Assembly: GCF_026625745.1 (NCBI RefSeq)
Contig: NZ_CP113061.1
Coordinates: 248,001-312,000, forward strand
Direction of reading: 5' to 3'
DNA length: 64,000 nt
From: Asticcacaulis sp. SL142
Lineage (GTDB): Bacteria; Pseudomonadota; Alphaproteobacteria; Caulobacterales; Caulobacteraceae
Below, piece by piece: positions 1 to 7,048 of this stretch. The position numbers and the translations under genes are program-made. The notes below the pieces were generated by a model, which was given only the letters and a program-made list of their open reading frames with translations, was not told where the DNA came from and ran no database searches. Position 1 is the first letter of the stretch; each line of letters starts with the position of its first letter.

Positions 1-2
1 TA

Positions 3-272
3 TATGACCGGGCGGGCCTGCCGGCGGGCATGTTCGCAACCTTCAAGGCAGCGGTTGAGACCTATCATGAGCTTAAGGCTGAGCAGGGGCACCTCGACCC
101 CATCCGCTTGCAGGAACGCCTGATCGAGCGCTTCCTGACCCAGACCCCAACGGCGTCACGCGAAGATATCGCCTATCTGATGGAGCGTCTGGACTTTGAC
201 CACAAAGGCCATTCATGGGCCAATCTGCCCAAGGGCGAGACTGAGTCTAAAACAGAATTTGAGGCGGCCTAA
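3..272 (+). CDS. C-terminal part of an unknown protein (5' end outside the window)
   Basis: An open frame runs in from the left edge without a start; the first codons at 3-29 read YDRAGLPAG and continue through the first ATG at 30, so that ATG is probably internal. About 90 residues are visible, helical and acidic toward the end (ending TEFEAA). It resembles the tails of Caulobacteraceae regulatory proteins of the DUF2336 type, one of which lies at 3093-4139, but that is a weak impression and not a family assignment. It converges on the Hpt gene, with a shared bidirectional terminator between them. Confidence 0.55.
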   Translation, partial: YDRAGLPAGMFATFKAAVETYHELKAEQGHLDPIRLQERLIERFLTQTPTASREDIAYLMERLDFDHKGHSWANLPKGETESKTEFEAA

Positions 273-284
273 GCTCATCCCAAA

Positions 285-336
285 CGAAGTTCGGCGAAGC
301 CAAAAAGTGTGCAGCGGTTTTTGGATCAAGATGCGC
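285..336. repeat. Interspersed palindromic repeat, family B copy 1
   Basis: Contains CCAAAAAGTGTGCAGCGG, TTTTTGG and AAGATGCGCG, matching the element at 34260-34302. The A and T runs form a stem around GTGTGCNGCGG. Similar AAAAGTGTG...GATGCGC elements are common between alphaproteobacterial genes. This copy has an extra insert in its left arm. Confidence 0.6.
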
Positions 337-370
337 GTTACACAACAAAAAGAGCTCCCCATTTCATAAT

Positions 371-409
371 AAAAAAAGCCGCCGGAAATCACTCCGGCGG
401 CTTTTTTAT
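371..409. terminator. Bidirectional rho-independent terminator
   Basis: A perfect GC-rich stem (AGCCGCCGGA / TCCGGCGGCT) with a short loop is flanked by an A run on the left and a T run on the right. It can therefore stop transcription from both converging genes. Confidence 0.9.
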
Positions 410-429
410 TGTTGGTTGGGGACTTTGCC

Positions 430-924
430 CTATTCTTTATGACCAATGGAGTTGAGGTGTTCCTTGACGCGGGCCTCCAGCGTATCGGCCAGAATCTTGC
501 CGACCGGGTGGGTGTCTTCCTTGATGCTGTCACGCACAGCGGCGCGGATGGCGTCAAGGTGGGCGTCGATCAGGACGCGCGGCGCTTGCAGGCGGATGGC
601 TTCGTCATCCATCATTTTACACAGCGAACCGGCAATACGGGTCACCAGCGGATAGCCGTAGGTCGTGCCAAGCCCTTTCAGGTCGTGGCAGTGGAAATAG
701 AGTTTATCGGCATTGGCAGGCGTGAAGCCGCTGCGCTTAATTTCAGCCTGAGCGTTTTCGATTTTCTTGACTTCGTCCAGCAGCCATTCCCCGAAATTGG
801 ACGACAGGTCAGCAATAGCGGCTTCGGCCTTGGCGATAGCGGCCTGATCAAGGGCGCCCATCTTGCCGCCGACCTTGGCGCGTAAGGTGTTGGGAACCTG
901 AATGATTTGAGCTTTTTCCGACAT
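430..924 (-). CDS. Hpt domain phosphotransfer protein
   Basis: A 164-residue soluble, helical protein. The segment HCHDLKGLG at about residues 78-86 is a histidine phosphotransfer motif, with His80 the likely phosphorylated residue in a phosphorelay between a hybrid kinase and a response regulator. The length suits a single Hpt four-helix bundle with an N-terminal extension. The ATG at 924 is preceded by a purine-rich stretch. No kinase or regulator is adjacent, so its partners are unknown. The DUF2336 protein 2 kb away is another typical Caulobacteraceae signalling protein. Family is confident; pathway is unknown. Confidence 0.8.
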   Translation of the reverse strand: MSEKAQIIQVPNTLRAKVGGKMGALDQAAIAKAEAAIADLSSNFGEWLLDEVKKIENAQAEIKRSGFTPANADKLYFHCHDLKGLGTTYGYPLVTRIAGSLCKMMDDEAIRLQAPRVLIDAHLDAIRAAVRDSIKEDTHPVGKILADTLEARVKEHLNSIGHKE

Positions 925-1028
925 GGGGGAGAGGTCCTCAGAGGGTGGGTTTGGTGATAATTTACCGTCACTATAACCTGCACAGATTTAAGAACCCCTA
1001 AAACAGCACCATAATTTATCATTTTTGC

Positions 1029-1063
1029 AGACAGGGGCTCGCCCCTGCACCCGGAACTTGGAG
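1029..1063. repeat. Short palindromic repeat, family D copy 1
   Basis: AGGGGCTCGCCCCTGCACCC followed by a TTGGAGC tail. The same arrangement occurs at 55487-55520, and a diverged copy is at 48951-48975. The stem is GGGGC/GCCCC. It lies in a gene-free stretch upstream of the Hpt gene. Confidence 0.6.
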
Positions 1064-1085
1064 CCAGCGGACAGGGCGGTGCCTT

Positions 1086-1312
1086 TTTCTCCTCCCTATC
1101 GAGCCTTTGGCGAAGATGGGGAGGTGGATCGGCGCGTGAGCGACGAGACGGAGGGGGATTGCGCCGCTGTGATTTCCACCCACCGTCCTTAGTTTTGCGT
1201 GATGCCCTAAAGCCGGTGCAGACCACCTCGTCTCAGCCATCCCCCTCCGTCGCGGACTACGCCGCGCCACCTCCCCATGCCTATGGCACGGGGAGGAGAA
1301 AGACAACTTATC
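1086..1312. repeat. Pair of inverted family A palindromic repeats
   Basis: Two copies face each other: 1086-1160 (TTTCTCCTCCCT ... GGGGAGGTGG ... GACGGAGGGGG) and 1236-1312 (CCCCCTCCGTC ... CCACCTCCCC ... GGGGAGGAGAAA). Each copy pairs a CTCCTCCC/GGGGAGG hairpin with a CCCTCCGTC flank. The family recurs at 2014-2070, 18264-18383 and 56848-56943. Apart from this and the family D copy, the 924-1345 gap shows no gene. Confidence 0.75.
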
Positions 1313-1344
1313 CCCGTCGTGCGAGTTTCCCCCATGCTTAGGGG

Positions 1345-1995
1345 ATGACTGCCGATGCGCCGACATCTTTTGACCAGCAGGAACGCTTCACGCCCGAAGA
1401 ACGCAGGGCGCGGTTGCGGGCCTTTGCCGACCGGATGCTGGAGCGGCTGGGTGATCTGCCGTCGCCCTATGATGCCCCGGAACTGGAGCAAATGACACGG
1501 GCCGGGTTACTGATCGAGCGGATCTACGCCCGCGTCGATGCGTCAGAGCGCACGGCCTCTAAACAACTCACCCCCGAAGAGGCCGCCCGCAGCCGCGAAG
1601 AGTTCGGCCTGAAACTGGCCGCCTTGCGCGCCACCCATGAGGCGGTGAGCGCGAAGCTGGCCCCGAAACTGAGTCCTATTTCAGAGGCAGAAACGCTCAC
1701 GCCGGATGAGTTGATCAAGCACATCAAGGGCCTTGATCTGTCGGAACCCGATTTCGGACTTGAGGACGATTTCGATGACGATCTTGAGGATGAGGCAGAG
1801 GATGCGCCAAAAAGCCCGCCGCGCCTCGATCCGAAAACCGGCCTGTTGTGGCTGGATGAGCGGACGATTCTGGCGACCCAGCATCCGCCGTGGTTTGAAG
1901 CCGAAGGCGGCGAGATGTACTGGCGTGTCGCGCGCGGTGAGGTGAAGCTGGTCCTGCCGGAAAGTGTTCCGAGTGTCATCACCGACAGCAGTTAA
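1345..1995 (+). CDS. Hypothetical acidic protein
   Basis: A 216-residue protein that I do not recognise. The N-terminal half is helical and charged (FTPEERRARLRAFADRML). The middle has a strongly acidic patch at about residues 134-152 (DDFDDDLEDEAEDAP). The C-terminus (about 158-210) looks like a small beta domain (LLWLDERTILA ... YWRVARGEVKLVLPE). There is no signal peptide or membrane segment. The ATG at 1345 follows TTAGGGG directly, which is a poor ribosome-site spacing. It stands alone, flanked on both sides by palindromic repeats. Confidence 0.65.
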   Translation: MTADAPTSFDQQERFTPEERRARLRAFADRMLERLGDLPSPYDAPELEQMTRAGLLIERIYARVDASERTASKQLTPEEAARSREEFGLKLAALRATHEAVSAKLAPKLSPISEAETLTPDELIKHIKGLDLSEPDFGLEDDFDDDLEDEAEDAPKSPPRLDPKTGLLWLDERTILATQHPPWFEAEGGEMYWRVARGEVKLVLPESVPSVITDSS

Positions 1996-2013
1996 GTCCC
2001 AAAAGTTCGCAAG

Positions 2014-2193
2014 AGCCCCCTCCGTCTGGCTTTCAGCCATCCACCTCCCCCGTAAACAGGGGAGGAGAAGAATTCTTACTTATACCTCCCCGACTGCGCT
2101 CAAGGAGCGAACGGGGCCGGCCTTCCGGCGGTAGCGCACTAAAATGCGCCGGGGAGGGGGACCGCTTTGCGGAGCAAAGGGGTGGTGGGGGAT
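2014..2193. repeat. Family A palindromic repeat cluster
   Basis: A family A copy (CCCCCTCCGTC ... CCACCTCCCCCGTAAAC ... GGGGAGGAG, 2014-2070) is followed at 2085-2193 by a related composite containing CCTCCCCGAC, GGGGAGGGGGACCGC and GGTGGTGGGGG. It fills the gap between the converging 1345 gene and nadK and may act as a transcription end. Confidence 0.65.
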
Positions 2194-2261
2194 ATTTCAA
2201 CGATCCGAAGACATATTGATACCATTCGCCTCCCAATCCTTGATAGGGAGTTCGCACCCGC

Positions 2262-3020
2262 TTACGCCGTAAACATTTCCGCCAGCACGCGCTCATCAAA
2301 GCCCTTGCCCGCATCAAACAGGATGGTGGCGGAGATATCGCGACATTCTTCGATCTGCACATCCCGGACATGCCGGACTTCAAACGTATCCGCAGAGGCG
2401 CTGACCGGGCGCTTATCGCCTTCCAGCACCTCAAAGCGCACGCGTTTGGTGTGGGGCAGAACCGCACCGCGCCAGCGCCGGGGCCGGAACGCGCTGATCG
2501 GGGTCAGCGCCAGCGCCTGCGCCGTCAGGGGCAGGATCGGGCCGTGGGCCGACAGGTTGTAGGCCGTCGATCCGGCGGGTGTGGCCAACATGCAGCCGTC
2601 GCAGATCAGTTCTTCGAGGCGTACCTTATCGTCGACATAGATTTTCAGCTTGGCGCTCTGGTGCGTCTGGCGCAGCAGGGAGACTTCGTTAAGCGCCAGG
2701 GCTTCAAAGTTTTCGCCGTCACGATTGGTCGCGCGCATCCGCAAGGGGTGAATGAGGGTCCGTTCGGCGGCATAGATGCGCTGAACCAGATCGTCTTCGC
2801 CGTAGTCATTGAGCAGAAACCCGACCGAACCGCGGTTCATGCCAAAAATCGGCACATGTTCGTTCAGGTGCTCATGCAGACATTCGAGCAGGAACCCGTC
2901 ACCGCCCAGCGCCACCACCACGTCGGGGCTGTCGCTTGAGCCATAGCGAGCGCTCAACCGCTCACTGGCCTGCTGCGCTTCGGGCCGTTCGGACGCTTTA
3001 AAAGCCAGCTTCAGGGGCAT
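2262..3020 (-). CDS. nadK: NAD kinase
   Basis: A 252-residue protein that phosphorylates NAD to NADP. GGDGF at residues 39-43 is the conserved nucleotide-binding loop; NE at 111-112 and TPAGSTAYNLSAHGP at 147-161 are further NAD-kinase signatures. I chose the ATG at 3020, giving MPLKLAFKASERPEAQ, which fits the usual start of alphaproteobacterial NadK. A TTG three codons upstream is possible but unneeded. It is monocistronic in appearance, followed downstream by family A repeats. Confidence 0.93.
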   Translation of the reverse strand: MPLKLAFKASERPEAQQASERLSARYGSSDSPDVVVALGGDGFLLECLHEHLNEHVPIFGMNRGSVGFLLNDYGEDDLVQRIYAAERTLIHPLRMRATNRDGENFEALALNEVSLLRQTHQSAKLKIYVDDKVRLEELICDGCMLATPAGSTAYNLSAHGPILPLTAQALALTPISAFRPRRWRGAVLPHTKRVRFEVLEGDKRPVSASADTFEVRHVRDVQIEECRDISATILFDAGKGFDERVLAEMFTA

Positions 3021-3092
3021 CTCTAACAACCATTGGCGCGCGGGGTGGGCGGCTTTATACGCTGATATTTTGGGAAATCAAAGTCTTATGGA

Positions 3093-4139
3093 TTAAGATA
3101 AGATGGCCGCCAGCTTTTCCCGCGCCATGGCGGGCGGCAGATCAAACACCGGGCGCGCCAGCAGGTGATGGGCGCTGGTCACCTTAGGGCGCTGATGGTT
3201 CAGGCGCTGAATCTGTTCCAGAACGGTCGCAAAGGCGGCGCGGTCAATCCCAAGTGCTGTCATCGAAAGCGCTAATGACACACAGCTTTGGCCATTGAGG
3301 CTATGGCGTAGCTTGGCGGCGTCAACCGCCAGCTTACGGGCCATGCCCTCAAGGAAGGCGTCGAACTGACCGATATTCAGCAGGTTCAGCAGCAGACCAT
3401 TGGTCAGAGCCGACAGCTTAAGGTCGCCCACCGCTTGCGCCGGTGTGACGGTCGTCGCGGGCACCGACAGGTAGGGGAAGCGCGCGCTCAGAAGGTCACG
3501 TAAGTCTGGCCCGACCGACGCCATCAGCGCCTTGGCGTGGGTTTCGGTAAACAGGGGGTGGCGGATCAGGGCGCCGCGCAGGGCGGCATGGTTCTGCGCC
3601 AGTTGACAAAGCCCCTGCATGTCTTCGGGCTCTATACGGGCGTTAGCATTGTTCAAAAGCGCCAGTTGCACCAGATAGGGCGGCAAGTTGAGGATCGCCT
3701 TAACGAGGTTGTTCGATAATCCGGGGCGGCGGGCAATCGCCACCTGATGGCCTTCGGAATGGTTGTTGAGCAGGTTGAACAGGCTGGCATCGCTCAAGTG
3801 CGCATGGCGCAGCAGCGGCTCGCTGACCTCGGCGGGCAGGGCGCACAGCTCAAGCAGGGCCGCTTGCGCCAGCCACGGCGCGTCAACCAACTGGGCGATG
3901 CGCGCTTTTTGCTCAGAGCGTGGGCTTTTGACGATGGTGTCAATCAAAAGGCGGGTAAAATGATCCAGATCGCCAGTTGCGGGTCTGGGCGAAGGGGCGG
4001 GGGCTGGTGCGACGGCGGGCGCGGGGCGAGTCGCCGCCATCAGCGTTTCCAGCAGGCCAACATAGCCTGCCTGACCGCGGGCCTCGCTTGGGGCTGCGTC
4101 CTGCGCTGAGGGGGCTGAGTTTAAAGCGGGCTGCGCCAC
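3093..4139 (-). CDS. DUF2336 family protein
   Basis: A 348-residue soluble protein with a Pro/Ala-rich N-terminal linker (about 35-55, PAPAVAPAPAPSPRPA), then helical repeats with alternating ALL and RRPGLSNN-type segments typical of DUF2336. In this family members of Caulobacteraceae are thought to be regulatory, but the biochemical role is unknown. Start is the GTG at 4137-4139 (MAQPALNSA); no better ATG lies in frame nearby. It diverges from the 4392 gene across a 250-bp AT-rich gap that could hold both promoters. Confidence 0.75.
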   Translation of the reverse strand: MAQPALNSAPSAQDAAPSEARGQAGYVGLLETLMAATRPAPAVAPAPAPSPRPATGDLDHFTRLLIDTIVKSPRSEQKARIAQLVDAPWLAQAALLELCALPAEVSEPLLRHAHLSDASLFNLLNNHSEGHQVAIARRPGLSNNLVKAILNLPPYLVQLALLNNANARIEPEDMQGLCQLAQNHAALRGALIRHPLFTETHAKALMASVGPDLRDLLSARFPYLSVPATTVTPAQAVGDLKLSALTNGLLLNLLNIGQFDAFLEGMARKLAVDAAKLRHSLNGQSCVSLALSMTALGIDRAAFATVLEQIQRLNHQRPKVTSAHHLLARPVFDLPPAMAREKLAAILS

Positions 4140-4391
4140 GAATACGTCCGGTCCTAGAGAATCATCAGTGATCTCAGACTGCGCAAACAGGGTGAATGAT
4201 TGTTTAATTTTTACGTTTTGGTGACGTTATATTTGAAATATCGGAGCCGCGATGCGCGGGTAAATATCGCTTGAAATCAATCGTTCTGCGGTATTTTTAT
4301 GCCATGAGGTGCGATTAATTGCCGCATTAATCTTGTTTCAACAGTGTGACCTTAGAGTGGCTCTATAAGTAAACAGGAACCGCAGGGCGCA

Positions 4392-5717
4392 ATGTCCCAG
4401 ACTTCCGAAGGTGTAACCACGGCCACAGTTTCGTCCCTGACGGGTACGGAGCGTGAGATTATGGTGCTTGAGCGTGACGATGCGGTCGAAATCATCGAAC
4501 GTCTGCGCGAAACCCATCATGATCGGCGCGGGCGTGCCTTTCTACTTGATATTACGCCGCTGATCATCCGCCTTGGGGCCAAGTGGGAAGGTAAGCGCGA
4601 ACTGGTGTTTGAGCATCTAAAGACCGGATTTGAACGCCGCTTCCCTGAGCCCAACTGGTGCATAGAGGTGTCCGAAAACACCTGGCTGGCGGTCATGCCG
4701 ACCGAAGCGTCCCGCAAAGGGGCTATGTCGGTAACCGACATGTGGCTGGACCTGGCCAATTTCTTCGTCGGTGACCTGAGCGGCACAGATGTCCCCCTCT
4801 ATGCCGTTGAAGCCTATGATGTCGATAAGTTTGCCATTGCGCGTATCCGTATGAACAGTTTTTTTGAGCGTGACGAAGAAGAGCCTCACTCGGTCCGGGC
4901 GCGCGCAGGTGCCATGCCCGAAAGTGCGGCAAAGGGCCCCGAGGCTGGCCCGCAGATGAGCGCGATCCAGCGCCCGATGATTGTCGCCCAGTCGGTGGCC
5001 TATGCCGGTCGCACGGTGCGGGTGGCCTCATCCGCCGAGCCTCTGTTTGAGATGCGCAAGATGGTGATGATCGGTCATCGCCTTGAGGCTATGGTGATCG
5101 AAGGCGCGGACAATACCTTGCTGGATCGTAAGGCTCTGGCCAATATGGACTGGAATCTGCGCGAGCAGGCCGATGTCGCCAATATCGAGCAGGGCATTAA
5201 GCTGATCCGGGTCAAGGAACCTGACGCCCGTAAAATGCTTATGGTCGTACCGGCAGCCTTTTCGACCTTTGCGTCTAACCGGGCGCGGGCGCGTATCACT
5301 CAGGAAGTTTCAAAGGCTGCTGCCGAAATGCAGCTTAAGGTGCTGTTTGAAGTGCGCGGCCTTGATGGGGTGCCGCCGCACCGGATCCTTGAGATTGTCT
5401 CTATGATCAAGCCGTTCTGCATGACGGTGGTGGGGTCAGTCTCTGCAGATCGCAAATCCATAGCCACCTTGCATAAATGCGGCCTGTCAGGCGTGTGCGT
5501 CGAATATGACGGCGTTAAACGCGAAGATGCCGCCCTTAACGAGTATCTGGGCGTCCTTAGTGCCGCCGCCAAGGCCTCGGCCGGGGCGTGCATGGTGCAG
5601 GGCTTTGACAACTATCGTCAGATGGCCGTGGCGCGGATGGCCGGGGTCACTCACGCCTCGATCAAGGCCACCGCCATGATGTCAGCCAGAGTATCGGATC
5701 AACCGGCCACGGCTTGA
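4392..5717 (+). CDS. Hypothetical two-part protein, possibly a degenerate EAL-like domain
   Basis: A 441-residue cytoplasmic protein that I do not recognise with confidence. The N-terminal half (about 15-165) is a compact alpha/beta domain. A variable linker rich in Ala/Glu/Pro follows (about 165-190). The C-terminal half (about 205-430) alternates strand and helix with segments such as VLFEVRGLDGVPPHRI and GFDNYRQMAVARMAGV, which recall inactive EAL domains, but the catalytic ExL motif and metal ligands are not evident. It faces away from a DUF2336 gene. A role in signalling is speculation. Confidence 0.6.
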   Translation: MSQTSEGVTTATVSSLTGTEREIMVLERDDAVEIIERLRETHHDRRGRAFLLDITPLIIRLGAKWEGKRELVFEHLKTGFERRFPEPNWCIEVSENTWLAVMPTEASRKGAMSVTDMWLDLANFFVGDLSGTDVPLYAVEAYDVDKFAIARIRMNSFFERDEEEPHSVRARAGAMPESAAKGPEAGPQMSAIQRPMIVAQSVAYAGRTVRVASSAEPLFEMRKMVMIGHRLEAMVIEGADNTLLDRKALANMDWNLREQADVANIEQGIKLIRVKEPDARKMLMVVPAAFSTFASNRARARITQEVSKAAAEMQLKVLFEVRGLDGVPPHRILEIVSMIKPFCMTVVGSVSADRKSIATLHKCGLSGVCVEYDGVKREDAALNEYLGVLSAAAKASAGACMVQGFDNYRQMAVARMAGVTHASIKATAMMSARVSDQPATA

Positions 5718-5729
5718 TCTGTCAGGGCC

Positions 5730-6824
5730 TTACTGAATGTTGAGCGCGGCCTTGACGTTGTTCCAGTCCACGATCTTGAAGTTTTGCTTCACGCGGGTGG
5801 TGGAGGCGGCTTCGCCATCGGAATCAACGTCATCCTGCATGACAATAATGCCATTGGGGTAGGGGCCAACCGGACCGCCGCGGGCCGCGACGCCATCGGT
5901 GCCGGTAACCGCATCGATACCGTTGCCGGCCATGACCGAGAAGCGGCCTTTGTAGACCGGATCGCCATCGACCTGCCATACCGCAAAGGCCGAGTCGCCC
6001 TGAGACGAGGCAATCAGATAGGTCTTGTCGCCTTCATGCATCAGGGTCAGACCCTCAACATCGGGTTTAAGAATGTCGGATGGCGCAGGGGCAAAGTGTA
6101 CGCGGGTGGCATTAGACGGCGATCTGACGTCATAGCGCCAGATGCCCTTGGCTTCTTCGCCGATATAGAGCGCGCCGGTCTTGGCATCGATGACGCAGCC
6201 TTCGGATTGGGAGCCGACCTCAAAGCGCTGGGTGTCAATGATTGAATAGCCACCCACATCATTCAGGCGGGCGACGGCGACATCACCGCGCTGACCGACC
6301 ACGACAACGACCGGGCTAGTCTTATCGCCGAAATTGACGGCGGCCATGCAGAAGCCGTAAGCCTCAGACGTCGGCAGACTGACAAAACCGAGGTTGCGCA
6401 GTTTCAGGTCTTTATCCAGACCAAACAGGGCGACGCCGTTCTTCACACGGTCGGACGTGCCGATCAGAACCTGACCGTCCATTTCCAGCAGATCAACATT
6501 GTTGAGCGGGCCGACGGGCGCAAAATCACGCACGCTGCCGTCGATATTATAGACATAAAGTCCGGCCTTCTTGTCGGTGCCCAGAATAACGGGCGTGTCA
6601 GGCTGATAGCGGTTGACGTAGATTTCGGGATCATCGGCGGCATCGGCAGCCCCGGTGCCGACCGCGATGGTCTCTGCTGAGGCCAATACCGGCGTACCTG
6701 TGCCTTGCGTCATTTTTTTGGAGTCGGAAATCAGTTCGGAGTGGATGCAGCCCGACAGAGCGATGGCCGACAGCCCCCCTAGGAGGATTGTCTTAAATCT
6801 GTCATTGAGGTGTAAAAAGGCCAT
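5730..6824 (-). CDS. Phytase (beta-propeller, lipoprotein)
   Basis: A 364-residue exported lipoprotein. From the ATG at 6824 (MAFLHLNDRF) the leader ends in LSGC, a lipobox. The rest has the repeated beta-strand blades and Asp-rich segments of bacterial beta-propeller 3-phytases (DTPVILGTDKKAGLYVYNID, NNVDLL, ADDPEIYVN). Such enzymes use calcium to hydrolyse phytate, releasing phosphate. A TTG seven codons upstream is open, but CGGAG sits at proper distance from the ATG. It diverges from a TonB receptor with a Pho-box-like site between them and belongs with the downstream phosphatase in a phosphate-scavenging locus. Confidence 0.82.
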   Translation of the reverse strand: MAFLHLNDRFKTILLGGLSAIALSGCIHSELISDSKKMTQGTGTPVLASAETIAVGTGAADAADDPEIYVNRYQPDTPVILGTDKKAGLYVYNIDGSVRDFAPVGPLNNVDLLEMDGQVLIGTSDRVKNGVALFGLDKDLKLRNLGFVSLPTSEAYGFCMAAVNFGDKTSPVVVVVGQRGDVAVARLNDVGGYSIIDTQRFEVGSQSEGCVIDAKTGALYIGEEAKGIWRYDVRSPSNATRVHFAPAPSDILKPDVEGLTLMHEGDKTYLIASSQGDSAFAVWQVDGDPVYKGRFSVMAGNGIDAVTGTDGVAARGGPVGPYPNGIIVMQDDVDSDGEAASTTRVKQNFKIVDWNNVKAALNIQ

Positions 6825-6978
6825 TCCAGAAGCTCCGTTTTCCAAGTTTAACGGGCCTATTATCAGCTATTTTCGAAAATGTACCCGTAAAATTACGCCT
6901 GATGGTTCCATGGAATACGCCCGGACGCGTCTGGTAATTTGGTCACAGTGGTGGCATGCATGTCGTTGAAAGTGACCT

Positions 6979-6996
6979 TTGTAATAAATCTGTCAT
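6979..6996 (+). promoter_or_regulatory. Putative Pho box (PhoB binding site)
   Basis: TTGTAAT-AAAT-CTGTCAT matches the PhoB consensus CTGTCAT-N4-CTGTCAC: the spacer AAAT is as in the classical box, the left heptamer matches 5 of 7 and the right heptamer 6 of 7 to CTGTCAC (7 of 7 to CTGTCAT). It lies 53 bp before the TonB receptor ATG and 155 bp from the divergent phytase start, so it could serve one or both. Confidence 0.6.
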
Positions 6997-7048
6997 GGCC
7001 CCTTAGTACTAGCCCCAGTTAAGTTTAACTTGCCAATTGGGGGCATGT

